From Geosiphon pyriformis (lineage: Eukaryota; Glomeromycota; Glomeromycetes; Archaeosporales; Geosiphonaceae): a stretch of DNA of 64,000 nucleotides. The notes beneath the pieces are model-generated. The model made no database searches. It saw nothing but the letters and a program-made list of their open reading frames with translations, and was not told where the DNA came from. The position numbers and the translations under genes were made by a program. Below are positions 24,601-36,842 of this stretch, in pieces. The DNA is taken from positions 263,254 through 327,253 of the forward strand of contig JAAOMT010000630.1 of NCBI GenBank assembly GCA_016748015.1. The letters run 5' to 3'. Within the stretch, counting starts at the first letter, position 1. Each line of letters opens with the position of its first letter.

Positions 24601-26147
24601 CGTGGAGTCATAGAATCCTGGGTGGTAAGGCCATCGGCAGAAGATGTCCTTGAAAATTTGGCTGAATATTTCCCAGGTCATGACGTTGACAAAGAAATCT
24701 TGGAAGCACATGGGACTATAGTTAATCCCCCAAGTTCATCGACCGGCAACCGGAAATTAAATCGAGGAAAATCTATTCGCCTTGCAGCTGAACAACTTGT
24801 TGAACGTGAACGGGGAAATAAAATGGTCACTGCAGCTAAAGCTATTCAAGCTACTTATAAATTACGGAGGAAACCCACTAAAATAGGGGCGAATCGTACT
24901 AAACAAATTCGACCTGAACACTCTTTACACATTACCCAAAATTCTCAAGGGAGTTATGAAGGAAATTCTGGAGAGGCTGTTAGTAAATTTAATCAAGAAA
25001 AAGAAGGTGACATTTTTTCATTGAGTCCTAAAAAAAACTAAATTTTATTTTCCTATTTTCACTTATACTTTTGCATTAAAGTAGCCAAGATAGCATGGGT
25101 GAAAGGTGAACTCCTTGGTAAAGGTACTTTCGGAAAAGTTTATCTTGGCATAAACATGTCGACTTCAGAAATGATCGCGGTGAAGCAGATAGAGCTTCCA
25201 AAGACAAGATCTGATTTATTCAGTGACAGACAAGAAAAACTGGTTAAATCCTTTTACGATGAAAGGCACCTACTTGAGGAACTTGAACATGAGCACATAG
25301 TTCAATATTTGGGCTATGAAAGGACTGTGGATGTTCTCAATATTTTTCTTGAATATGTCACAGGTGGCTCAATTGGAACATGCCTTCGAATTAATGGCAA
25401 ATTTAAAGAATCTGTCGTGAGATCTTTTACGCGACAGATTCTTCTCGGATTGGAATATTTGCATGAAAAATTTATCGTACATCGGGACATAAAAGCTGAC
25501 AATATACTTGTCAGTGAAGAGGGATGCTGCAAAATTTCAGACTTTGGGATATCAAAGAAAAATGAACAAGCACTGGCATATGTTAATATGTCAAATATGT
25601 CTTTTCAAGGTACCATTTTCTGGATGGCACCCGAGGTATTTACAAATACTGAGGGATATAGCGCAAAAGTTGATATATGGAGCCTGGGATGTGTCGTAAT
25701 CGAAATGTTTACCGGTAATCGACCTTGGGCTGATTTCCACGAACTGGCAGCTATGTATAAATTGGGGAGTGAAAAAAAAGCGCCTCCAATACCTAATGAG
25801 TCGCAGATATCACCTGAAGCCAAGGATTTTCTCGAAAATTGCTTTATTATGTAGGTGGTTTTTCTCCGTCTGTTTATATACTTATAGAATTGCTTTTAAC
25901 ATAAACAATATTCATTTCATATCATTTTAATTTTTAGAGATCCTGAGCAAAGACCAACAGCAAAGCAGCTATTAAACCATAAATTTGCTGAGGAAGACCC
26001 GAATTTTCACCTAGAGGTAAATAGATTCAACGACAACGACCTTTCTATCTTGATAATATCTCACCATATATTCTTCCCCTTTAGAAATATATTAAAGTGC
26101 CCCAAATAGTCCCATCAAAGTCTACACAGAACGAATCACCTTCCTAA
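21610..26147 (+). CDS. BCK1: MAP kinase kinase kinase, BCK1-like, with SAM and Ras-binding-like domains
   Basis: Probable MAPKKK of the cell-wall-integrity cascade. Nine exons: 21610-22105, 22197-22345, 22421-22714, 22786-23014, 23088-23930, 23987-25006, 25085-25850, 25938-26016, 26085-26147, giving about 1312 aa. Order: Ser/Pro-rich N-terminus; SAM domain (WTLDKVLKWLEDNSF to FKKMKELQK, about 142-195); ubiquitin-like Ras-binding-type segment (FRVIDVTGIGDPFEIKKKI onward); long disordered region with an acidic Asp run (about 24000-24070); kinase domain about 1013-1290. Kinase motifs are complete: GKGTFGKVY, AVKQIEL lysine, HRDIKADN, DFG, APE. Residues such as GYSAKVDIWSLGCVV and KAPPIP resemble Bck1 more than Ste11. 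The donor after exon 6 is the least certain junction (25006 or about 25025). Confidence 0.85.
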
Positions 26148-27136
26148 ATTTTTCCTATGGATCTTTTCTTGGTCTTTTGATAGAAAATTCCGTTTCAAAG
26201 TATTGGCATTTTCATTTCCTTAGGGTTTTCAATTGTAAAGTCTTGTCTATTTTGTAGACAACTCAGACTTCAATTATAATTTATATGTACATATTTCGTT
26301 TCCTTCTTGTATACGTTTTTTGTTCCAATCGTATTCACGATGCTAAAAATATTACACCTATTTTTATCATAATAGTTTTTTCAATAAAACCACGAGATCT
26401 TGATTTTTTTTTAAAGCTGTCTAGCCGAGGTTTTATTAAATTTTGGGTTAGTTATCCTTACAACACAATTTCAAAAGCGAATCGCTCTTATTTCCCTCTC
26501 CACCTAATCGCGTCACACTTATTTACTCATGGAATTAATAGCTTTGGTTTTGATAACCGTTTTTTTAAACGCATTCCTCTGGTTGACGATTTATACTTGA
26601 ATGCCTGGCTTTCTTTAAAAAAAACGAGCTCCCTCATCAACAAGTGTAATTATTACTCCAGCATAGTCCATATTAAGGGATTCTTTTGTTTTCATGAGCT
26701 GTACCATCGTTGAAATTAGTGTGGATTGAAGACAATGAGGCTTGCATTATGCCAATCTTGATGTTTAATTCATTTTCCATCACGACAAATATCCTGGACT
26801 ATGATCAAAAATGCCTGAATTATTGTATTTTAATAGAATTATTATATAGAAATGGGTTTATTAATATTATAGAAACACAGGCACTCAGCAAAAATCGAAA
26901 TTTGATTTCTCAAATTGAAGGAATTAGAATTTTAAACCGTTGATTGAAACCCTATTAATCGAGCTCTGACTTTGACGATTTAAAACCTGATCTGTTTTAA
27001 AATTTTATCACATTGCTTTTCATTCGTAGCTCTGTGATTACGATTAATATTCTTATGCTTATTGCCTAAGAAAAAAGATCCTGCTTCTTTTCGTTTTAAT
27101 ATTATAATCTGATATATAAGGGAAGACTTCCGGTTG
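26148..27136. other. Intergenic region between convergent genes
   Basis: Holds the 3' regions of the MAPKKK and pyrroline-5-carboxylate reductase genes. Two open frames on the plus strand (26285-26713, 26710-26943) show no family resemblance, no clear start context and biased AT-driven composition, so I do not call them genes. Confidence 0.5.
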
Positions 27137-28314
27137 CTACTTGGATTGAACATTTCCTAGCGTAGATGCAACTTTTGTTGCCTCTTGTATAGTTCTTGCT
27201 AACGTGGATCTAATTTTTCCATCTTCCATTGTAAGCAATCCTGCGATGGTACATCCCGCTGGGGTTGTCACGCTATCTTTGATTTCGGCAGGATGCTTTC
27301 CAGTTTGCAGAACCATACGAGCAGCTCCTTGTAGGGCTGTAAAGGCAAAACACGTAAGAGGAATAAAATAAAAATTTTCGAATTCTAACAAATACCTTGG
27401 GCTGCTAGTTCTAGAGCAACATCGCGTGGAAGCCCCATCATGACCCCCCCATCAGCGAGAGCTTCTAATACAACACTGAAAGATATTTGGCGGTGATAAA
27501 ATAATCATGTGTTCACAATCAAGGCCGAATTGAATCGAAAGAGTGAACTAACCAAGCGAAAGCTGGTCCACTCCCTGATAGGCCAGTGACTGCATCCAAA
27601 TGTTTCTCATCTAAAAATCGTGATCTACCTAAGGCAGAGAAAACCCAAGATGCAAACGCCTTTTCCTCGGTGCCAATGCTAGTCTGACAACTCAAAACTG
27701 TCATACCTTCACGGACCTGGTGAAATATTATATAAGCAGGGTCACAAATATGCTTAAATGTATCAAGAGACAATCACATACCCTGCAACAAGTATTGGGC
27801 ATGGCCCGTATGATTTTGGTGGATCCAGGTAACCATTCTTTAAGCTGTTCTATTTGAACACCTGCCAAGATGCTAATAAGCAATTTGTTCTCCAAAGCTT
27901 TGAACATTCCATCTTCAGTCAAAATATTCTTAGCAGTTTGAGGCTTCGAGCTGTTTCGACGCATTATTGATAAGAAATCTTAGCGTACATATAAAGTAAA
28001 AAACAATTGAAGCTGAATTATTTCTTAAAAAAACCGCAGCTACGATGAACCAACCATAATAAGATGACCGTTGCTTGGGCTGCACCCTCAACATTCTTTC
28101 CGGTAAAGATTTTGAGACGAGCGTCATCAAAAACCCGGGCAAGTCGTTGGGCAGATTCTTCTTGCGAAACGCAAGCAATAAATTCGCGTGGGGCGAATGA
28201 AGTTTCGGAATTTGAGGACTCGTAGTCTCTAATACTGTCTATAATGCCTGACAGTATAGCAACGCCCATAGTACCACACCCAAGAACACATACAGTTGGA
28301 TTGTTCAAACTCAT
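27137..28314 (-). CDS. PRO3: Pyrroline-5-carboxylate reductase
   Basis: Catalyses the last step of proline synthesis, NAD(P)H-dependent reduction of pyrroline-5-carboxylate. Five exons: 28314-28055, 27950-27782, 27716-27553, 27475-27396, 27336-27137, giving 290 aa. The Rossmann dinucleotide motif is at the N-terminus (VCVLGCGTMGVAILSGI). KPQTAKNIL, the IRAMPNT block, the family signature around LSGSGPAFA, and the C-terminal PAGCTIAGL motif all follow in order. Length and motif order are normal. It is divergent from TAF11 across 152 bp. Confidence 0.95.
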
Positions 28315-28466
28315 ACTATCTTCTAAATTGCGTGTTAAGAAGGACCCTAATACCAGAAATTTTTATTATGCATATATATAGCCAATAGCGTGTCCCAACT
28401 TAAATCATAAGACTTGATCATCGCTATAAATAACGCGCGAGTTGAAATCAATCAACTTTTAGAAAA
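28315..28466. promoter_or_regulatory. Bidirectional promoter, PRO3 / TAF11
   Basis: 152 bp between divergent start codons. It includes a TATATATA stretch near 28372-28379 and a CGCGCG-like stretch near 28435, unusual in this AT-rich region. Confidence 0.55.
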
Positions 28467-29584
28467 ATGGATTCCTCTCCTTCACAAACACCTCCTTCCC
28501 AACGTAAAGTCCCTGCTGGTTCGTCTTCCAATAAGAAGCGCCCTAAAATGCAGAAATCGCTTTCAACTCCCGGAGGTGTGAACGCTAGCTTGACTACGGG
28601 CAGAGGTGGGAGAGGATCAAGAGGAAGCGGACGTGGTGGAGGCAGAGGTAGCCGTGGAGGAACAGGTCGCAAATCATCCAATCCACGAAAATCCTCCCTA
28701 CAAACAACAAGCGTACTCCCAGAACAAGCCTCAGGGTCAAATTCAGCAGCGGCAACTCCTGCTCCCACCATTCCAAGCATACCGTCCACTCCTCGGGATT
28801 TTTCCGTACCGCCTACTCCACGTGGAGAATATTTTGAATTTCAAACGACCACCAGTCCAGAAAATGCTCTCCTCGAAGAAAAAGAAAAGTCCGGAAAGGA
28901 GGAAGCAGATGATGAAGAGGAGGAGCATGATGAGTTCGCTATCGATCTTGATTTACACATGCAGGCACAACTTAAGAGATCCAAAGAAGAGCTAAGGTAG
29001 GGAAAACGTTTTTTAAAAGCTTCTTATTAATATATTAGAAGGAAGAGAAGATGGTCTGGTGGAGAAATGTTCTTGTTCTATAATCGTTTTTTTCATCGGT
29101 GAAGGAATGTCAACATTCCTTTCATAGGGCTTTATTAGAAAATTTTTCTGAAGAACAATTGCAACGATATGAAGTGTATCGACGCTCTTCTTTGAGTAAA
29201 CCAAACGTTAAAAGGGTATGTATTTAATTCAAGGTTTCATTGTGGAAACAGCTCAAACTCATATTTATTTCATCAGTTGGTCGGTCAAGTGCTCAATCAA
29301 CCTTGTTCACCAACAATGGCATTTGTGATCGCCGGATTTACAAAAGTTTACATTGGGGAGATCATTGAATTAGGTATAATTGTTTCAAAAGTTAGGGCAT
29401 TTAATTTATACCTCAAATTAGAATCTGACTTTTTAGTTCCTTTTTAGCTCGAGAAGTGCAAAAAGATTGGAATCAATCGGGAGCTCTCACTCCAGAACAA
29501 CTTCAAGAGGCTAACAGAAGATATAAAAAAGAAAGTGGAATGGTATTAAACCATTATCAAAAACGATTGTTCCGAAATCAATGA
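28467..29584 (+). CDS. TAF11: TFIID subunit TAF11
   Basis: TBP-associated factor that pairs with TAF13 through a histone fold inside TFIID. Four exons: 28467-28996, 29128-29215, 29277-29373, 29448-29584, giving 283 aa. The N-terminal two thirds is low complexity: Ser/Thr/Pro, an RGG-like Gly/Arg stretch (about residues 46-72) and an acidic stretch. The conserved fold follows: ALLENFSEEQLQRYEVYRR, LSKPNVKRLVGQVL, MAFVIAGFTKVYIGEI, then REVQKDW and LTPEQLQEANRRYK. Phases 2, 0, 1 all close. The RGG-like segment is longer than in most TAF11 proteins I know. Confidence 0.92.
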
Positions 29585-29809
29585 AGTAGAAAATTTAGAC
29601 TTTGGTATTTTGTCTGTTTTATTCTAAAAGAAAATAAAAAGAGCGATAGTCAAGTAATGAAAGAATGCCCGAGTATTCTAGAGCTAAAAAAATATAGAAA
29701 ACTAAGGTAGATATGCTGGTCATTAAAGATTTAATATTAAGGCAGAATCGCAGATAGTGTTGATGTGAAAGAATCGCTTGAAGTAATAAGCTTTTTCTCG
29801 ATCTAAAGT

Positions 29810-32800
29810 TTACAATCGTTTCAACACAGACCAAGCCCGCGAAGCCCGATTTTCAAATTCTCTTTTTTCACAACTTTCAACTTGATCGTTGTGTTCGTAA
29901 CCAAGATCTTCACATTCCTCAGCACCACCCACAAGTTGAGACAGTGCATGGAACTGCTTCATAATTTCACTTCGCGGTTTTGCAATATCATTAAACCCCT
30001 CAACTTTGGAAAGTCGCCGCATATAAAGCAGCCATTGTTGAACACCTGGTTTCATACGTGTCTCGATGTCTAGAGTTTCAGGTAATTTTATATCCTTTTT
30101 ATCCGCCACGAGTTCCTCCATTATTTTCCAGCCAAAAATTCTCGCCTCCAAAACCATCCACCCAACACAGAATTCGGCCAGATCATGAATTTCACGTTCG
30201 ATTTTATTAATTTCGTAATCTTTATCATCAGGGAACACAGACACTTCAGGTATAGTTTTCTCCTCTTTATTTCGTCGAGTGATGGCTGCGATGGTTTTTT
30301 CGGCGCATCGAACAGAGGCCTCCACCTTCCCATACATCATCAACGTATAAGAGAACAATCCCAATGCAATCACTTGTTTGTTATTATTAGTATCACTCTT
30401 TGGATAGTGTTCCTTAAGATAGTTGACGAGTTTTTCGCCTAAAAGATTATTTCCAGTTGAGAAGGCCTTAACTGCACAACCAACCAAAGCGTACCAATGT
30501 GTCAACGAAGTGAAATTTGTAACATTGAGGAGCTCGTCAAAAGAGAAAGACTGGCGATTTTTGGTCTTCTTTTTTCCATGACGCATCGAAATAAAGTTGG
30601 AATATGCATCTTTAAGGTGGAACAGGGCTTGGGCATCGGAGATGTGATTAAGTGGGATTGTGCCAGTCACTATATCCTCAAAGGTTTCTTTTGCGACTTT
30701 ATTTTTTCGAAGAGCTTGTTCGGCAATCCGATTTACAACCCCTCGCCAAATATTACTTTTTTGATCACAATTCAGTGCAATCTCGAGCCATTTTTCCTCT
30801 GAATTATTGCGCTCGTTTTGGGCACGCTGCCAAAAATGAGAAGCTAACTTTTCAGCAATAAAATCAATTGATTGGAAACCAATAAATAATTGTATTGCTG
30901 CATCTGCATAAATACGTGATGTACTAAGGTATGTGGAATTATAGGTAGATTGACAGGTTTCTAAAAGATTAATCGAGCGAAGGCACGTGTATAAAATTGA
31001 GAGTCGAGACACCTTATCATTGCCTTTATTAGGCAAAGACAAAGACTTTTCGTTAGAAACGGAGGTCATTCGATTCCAAACTCTGAATTAAAAACCCCCC
31101 CCCCCCAAAAAAAATTTTTTTTTTAAATGCTCACCGCCACTTAATTCCACTTCCCCTAATCTGCTCCATAGTCCAACTTCAGTAGGTCTGTATTCGATAT
31201 CATGAATGACCGAACGACTAGAAATATCCCATCCAATGAATCTCCTAATGAGAAGCTTGAAGCATTCAGTCAAAATACCGATAATTTGGTTAAATAAATT
31301 TGAGGGAATTGGCGATGCAAGCTTATGAAGCGAACGATAAAGTTCTTTTGCACTCTTATTCTTAGAGGCCAAGACTGAAGCAATAACCTGGGTGGATTTG
31401 TAACCACAGGATTTATTGTAGAAAAACGAAGGTCTTAATATATAGGTGAAGCACAATAGGAAGGTAAAAATTCGTATAAGGTACCTGTTTATTATAATGG
31501 GTAGGGCAATTCAATTAGGAGTTCGAAAAGAGGAGCATTTGGTAAAAATACAGAGAACAAAATAAGTACCATAGATCGATGGCAAGTGTTCCATCATTTG
31601 TAGAGAAACTATTTTTTAAAGAATTGGGACTCTCTTGTATAACATTATCATTTGAATAGCTCATAGCACGACCCTCATGTTTATGAGGGCCAATAGAGTG
31701 ATCCGCACTAACTCCAGAATTTCCATATTCTGATGGTGGTGCAAAGAAGGTAATGCACATGAACAATGCCATCAATGCTCTAGAACCAGTATTTCCATTT
31801 GGTGGAGTGGGAGGATCAAGCGAATTTTCTGAATCTTCCAAGGGAGGACCTGAGCAATAATCACTACCCTCATTGGATGAATGGGAATCGGACTCGTTTT
31901 TTGGGACGGTACGTGTACCCAGGTACGTATTATAAAGTTCAATACCACCAGGTAGTTGTGCAATTATTTTTTTCAAAATTTCATTTTGATCCTTGAATTC
32001 TTGATTGTTCTTTTTCAAATGAATTATATACTCTGTAGCTTTTCGGAGAATGGTTGCTTTATTCAATTTGGTAGCGGCAGGAATACCATCAACTTCGTCA
32101 TCCTCGTCCTCGTCTTTATTGTCTTTACTTTTCAAATGGCATAAAGCGGGTACCACATTCTTAAGATCATTAATGCGATCATTGATATTATTTCGATAAC
32201 GACGTTCAATCGCATTATGGGCAACTTTTTTTTGCTGCTTATTAGGTTGTGATTGCGAATTATTGCTCGGCTGCGATCCCACTGGCTTAAGTCGATTTAT
32301 AGGAAGTTTATTGAGAGTACTTATTATTGGAGGGTTCGGTGATTCATCACGTGTTATTGATACAACGGGAAGGTTAGAGAGTTGTAAGACTCGATCTATG
32401 GGTAGAAGGCAAGTCAATGCATAATATGGATTCGTTAAACTGTAGATCAATTTTGAAATTTTCAATAAGAAAAATCAAAGCTTATACCCATTAGCCCATT
32501 TTGTAAATCGGCATTATTCAAACCCGTAAAAAAATTCGAGTTCGAGGGTGAGAGCGTTTGTGTTTGGCCAGGCCACACTCCTTGACCAAAGGTTGAAAAA
32601 GCAGTTGTGTTAAAGTTAGATGGAACTTCGCTCGGTGAACTTGGCAGAAAAATGCCTTGAGTGTCAGTAAGAGGAGTTGTTGAATCTAGACCTAATAAAG
32701 GAGCCCTCAGTGTTTGTACATAAGTATTTACAGCAGAAGTAAGATCAACGGGTTCATCTTTGGTACACTGCTTCTTTTTAGAAGTGATTCCAGCAGGGCT

Positions 32801-33412
32801 ATTAATTAAATTTTTGTAAGCATTGGCGTTATTAGATGCCTTGCGCTTTTTAATTTTATATCTATTGTCTTGATTCGCAAAGAGATGGTTTTCGTCAACT
32901 GTTTGACATTTATTTGAAGTCTCTGCTTGTTGAGCCATGGCAGCTGCTATATCCATTTTGTTTGGTAATAATTGATCAAATGAATCATCAAAGCCAGAAA
33001 AATCATTTAATTCATCCCCGGTTGTGTATGAGTGAGGCGAGTTAATTAATGACTGAGATAAAGCTATTGTATCTAGGGGACTCAACGCAAACAAATCAGG
33101 GGCGAAAAGGGCAGCATGTTCAGGTGAAGAAACTGACTCATTTTCAATTTTCCATTGCAGATTTGAATAGTTCGTAAAATCATTTTGTTGGGAGGAGTTT
33201 CCCAAGTTAGTCGTATTTGCGGCGATTAGTGCTTGTAATTGAGCCTCAAACCCAGCGTTCGTGATGTTGGAAGAAGCGGGACTCGAACTTTCAAGAAGCG
33301 AAGAATTTGTAAGGTTGTCAAAATAGGTTTGGCACATTAAGTCTTGTAGGTCATCGTTTGTGATCGACTGCATTGGGAGTGTGTTGAGTGTAGAATTACT
33401 TTCGTCCATCAT
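29810..33412 (-). CDS. SRE1: Sterol regulatory element-binding protein (Sre1-type), full length
   Basis: Membrane-bound transcription factor that is cleaved to release its N-terminal bHLH-ZIP part when sterol or oxygen falls. Four exons: 33412-32488, 32395-31570, 31484-31135, 31080-29810, giving about 1123 aa. Order: Ser/Asn-rich activation region; bHLH-ZIP about 366-460 with AIERRYRNNINDR, carrying the Tyr (about 375) diagnostic of SREBP instead of the usual Arg; two hydrophobic segments (about 514-528, RALMALFMCITFFAPP, and about 583-600); then a long regulatory C-terminus. The segments are normally translated as separate open frames; the joins restore TM2 across exons 2-3. Exon 4 begins at the second of two AGs (CAGAG). 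Confidence 0.88.
31095..31124. repeat. C12-A8-T10 homopolymer block
   Basis: Three back-to-back homopolymers in the last intron of the SREBP gene, between donor and acceptor. Prone to slippage and to sequencing error. Confidence 0.9.
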
Positions 33413-33429
33413 GATATTTACAAATTGCG

Positions 33430-34378
33430 AAAAATTATCCCGTATTTTACAAAATATCAAAGTTTTAAATAGGTTGATTTTAATGTTAAAAATTAATTTT
33501 TTGGCAGGGTAGACATTAAATAATTAGTGAAATCGTTATCATTTGTTGGTTAGAGGAAAAGAGTAGCGGAACTAAGAACCAATCGAAGGTATAGTGCAAG
33601 ACACTTAAAGACTAAAATCACGTGATTTTTCCCCATTTTTGAGGGTAGAATATATATTAGGCGGTTTTATGCTATTTTCCGGGAAAATCACGCAACTTCA
33701 TGCTAATTATTGTGATTGTGATTTGTTCTGACTCGTATTTTGGCATTTTTTGTTTGCATGATAATTTAATTTGGGTAATTTGGCTGAAATCTTAAAAATA
33801 AAATTGGAAAATGTATAGTACTATTTTTTTTGTTAAAATATTATATTTATTTTAATGATTTTAAAATGATTTTATAATTACATACATATATATATTTATA
33901 TTTTAATATTTTTAAAAAAATTAAAAAAAAAGCAATTAAATTATTATAAATTAAAGAAAGATGTTTTTTTATGATGTTATAAAAACCAATATTTTTTGCT
34001 TTTGCCAAATTAAGAAATTACATTTATCAACAAAGTGTGGATTTATATATTCAAAAACTAAATATGTCTTATTATAAATACAGCTTATGCATTTTTTATA
34101 TTTAAATTTATATTAAAATTACATTAAGCTAAAACAATCCGTTTTCTTGCAAGTCAGTATGAGTCGAAAACGTTTGTGCATTATTAAGGAGAAAGGTATT
34201 ATTATAAACAAATCATTGTTAGAATGACTCACCTAATCAATCATTTGCTCTTTTCACTTAATATAGACTTTGTGTTACCTTTTAAAACCTATCAAAAGGA
34301 ACATGGAACGCAGCCAAAAGAAAATAATTTTTTTCTTGTCTTCTCTTTAAAAATTTCAACAGATCAGCTGGCGACAAG
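33430..34378. other. AT-rich intergenic region
   Basis: Between the divergent SREBP and CBS-PB1 genes. Apart from the E-box at 33614 and a related AAAATCACG at about 33684, I see only AT-rich sequence and an ATATAT run near 33883. Confidence 0.5.
33614..33629. promoter_or_regulatory. Palindromic E-box upstream of the SREBP gene
   Basis: A perfect 16-bp palindrome with core TCACGTGA, about 200 bp upstream of the SREBP start codon. bHLH proteins bind CACGTG, and SREBP also binds E-boxes because of its Tyr substitution. Autoregulation is an inference. Confidence 0.5.
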
Positions 34379-36842
34379 ATGTCCTCCACTACTTATCGAA
34401 CTCGAAAATCTTCTCCACAGAGTAGTGGGTTTCCTACCCCGGCACAAAGTCGTGAGACTTCTTCTGAAAGAGGCTCAACTGTAAGTGATACAGCTCGTCA
34501 AAGACAGTCAAAGAAGGATGAGGTAATTTAGAAACCAACATCCTAAACTATTGACGGTCTTTGGAGTTTTTACCACTGATCTATCTTAGGGTGCTTTGAA
34601 CTTACACTTACAATTTTTTACCAACTTTTCTGTAGGCAATACGCAAAAAAGCCGAACATGACCTCTCAAGCAAAAATAGGCGCTCAAGAAAACCAAGACA
34701 ATTATCTAACAGTCAAAAAATGGATGGAACAGTTGCCGCCTTGCGACCAACTCAAGCTCTTACTGTTCGGGAAAATTTCTTGGTAGAAGAGGCAGCACAG
34801 TTCATGGCTGCCAAACGTGCCGACTGTGTCCTCGTTATTGACTCTGAAGAACACTTATCGGGTATTTTCACAGCCAAAGATCTGGCTTTTCGTGTAGTGG
34901 GTGATGGATTAGACGCAAGAACTACCACAGTAGCTAAGATCATGACCAGAGAGCCAAAATGTGTAAAGCTTGATACGTCGGCTACATTTGCTTTAGAGAC
35001 GATGGTTGACCGGGGTTTCAGGCATCTTGTATGCTGAGTATTTATACTATTAGTTCTTGCGATCTTTAATTATTTGACTAATCATTTCTAACAACATCAT
35101 CATATCATATTTAAAGCCGATTTGTAACGAAGATGGCGATGTTGTTGGTCTGCTTGACATTACGAAATGTTTATATGAAGCTCTTGAAAAAATGGAACGT
35201 GCATATGGTTCATCAAAAAAGTTATATGATGCACTGGAAGGCGTGGAAAAAGAATGGTCTAATCAACCGGCTCACATAATACAATATCTTGATATTTTAC
35301 GTGAAAAGATGTCTTGTCCGGATTTAACAACAGTGTTGGATGAACGATCGGTACCTGTTTTCGTCAGTATTCGTACCTCCGTGAGGGATGCAGCCCGCAT
35401 GATGCGAGAACACCGTACTACAGCTGTTCTAGTAATGGAACATGATGTGATCGCTGGTATCTTCACTAGTAAAGATATTGTATTAAGAGTCATCGCGGCT
35501 GGTCTTGATCCTTCGACTTGCCCTGTGGTCAAAGTAATGACACCACATCCTGACACTGCTTCATCAAATACAAGCATCCTTGATGCTTTAAAAAAGATGT
35601 ATGGTAAAGATCATATTTTTATTAAAAAATTAATTTCCGATATGGAGTCGAAAGTTTCTATGCACCTTCTCCTTTCAATAGCAAGTTTTGTGCCCTTTGG
35701 TGAATTTCTTTTTGCCAAATGATACCATATACAGTCCTTGTTATCCAAGGGGAGAGATAAGAAAATCATTTCAAAATTTTATTTTTAGAGGAAACAAACT
35801 TCAACAGTGCTTTTCTCACTGAATTCTGAACTGACATATTACACCGCATTTTCATTGTATTAAGAATAGAATTTTGTTTAATGATCGGTGCTAACAATTA
35901 TCTTTTTGATCGCTAGACGGTCATTTTCTAAATCTTCCGGTTGTTGATAGCGGTCACATTATGGGAATGGTTGACGTGTTAAAACTAACTTATGCAACCA
36001 TGGAACAGGTAAATAAAAGCCCGAAATTCCTTTAATTTTGGGATTATCACTAATGAGTTTACCCTTTTGCTTGTTTACAGATGTATTCCATTCAAGGGCA
36101 AGATAATCATGAGTCTAGCGCTGGTCCAATGTGGGGACGATTTTGGAATTCTTTGAATAATGAAGATAATGAATCAGCCGTTTCAGATTCTATATCACCC
36201 TCACAAAGTGCCTCCAATATACCTCCCCCTTCACCAGCCTCTCATATGAGAGGCTCAGGTCACATTTCACCAATCCCCGAAATTCATCCTAGTGAATCTG
36301 CATCAGCTATTGATGATAGTGGTTCGATGGCATCTTTTGTCAGAGGACATGATGAAAATATGTTCACCTTCAAATTCAAATCACCAGCTGGCAAAACTCA
36401 TCGATTTACCGTCGATTATCATCATCTCTACGACCTGAGAAACCATGTTGCCTCAAAGCTTCCGAAGACGATAAAAGCTTTCACGTTAGCTTACGTAGAT
36501 GATGACAATGATCAGGTTATCATGTCAAGCGATGAAGATGTGATCGACGCCGTGAAAATTGCCCAGCGGCAGGGTCTTTCTCGAGTCTTATTGCATGTTA
36601 ACGAAATTGAGGAAAAGAAATCCAGTTCAAAGTCTCGAGGTAGTCGAACACAAAGTGAAGAAGAATATGGGGAAGATGATTCGCAAGACAAGAAAAGTAG
36701 GAGGAAGAGACGAACTAAAAATTTTGAACGTCAAATTCCACCACCGCTGCCAGCTGGAAACGATATTATACTACCTGCGGCGCTCATAACGCTTGGTATC
36801 GTCATCGTAGGAGTATTTGCTGTAACAAAATTTGTACGCTAA
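34379..36842 (+). CDS. Four-CBS plus PB1 domain tail-anchored protein (Mug70-like)
   Basis: CBS pairs usually bind adenosyl ligands; the PB1 domain mediates protein pairing. The biological role in fungi is unclear. Five exons: 34379-34522, 34636-35028, 35117-35603, 35917-36008, 36081-36842, giving 625 aa. After a Ser-rich N-terminus come four CBS repeats, seen in the repeated pattern DCVLVID...LSGIFTAKDLAFRVV, LPICNEDGDVVGLLDI, TAVLVMEHDVIAGIFTSKDI, LPVVDSGHIMGMVDVL. A PB1-like segment follows (FTFKFKSPAGKTHRF with the acidic DDDNDQVIMSSDEDV loop). A basic stretch then leads to a C-terminal transmembrane helix (IILPAALITLGIVIVGVFAV) and a short basic end, so it is tail-anchored. The architecture matches fission yeast Mug70-type proteins. 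Confidence 0.88.

Noticed and set aside
26285-26943. Two plus-strand open frames after the MAPKKK gene
   Set aside because: AT-driven residue use, no domain, and they lie in the 3' space between convergent genes.
28448-28995. Alternative frames on both strands over TAF11 exon 1
   Set aside because: Shadows of the Gly/Arg/Ser-rich TAF11 coding frame.
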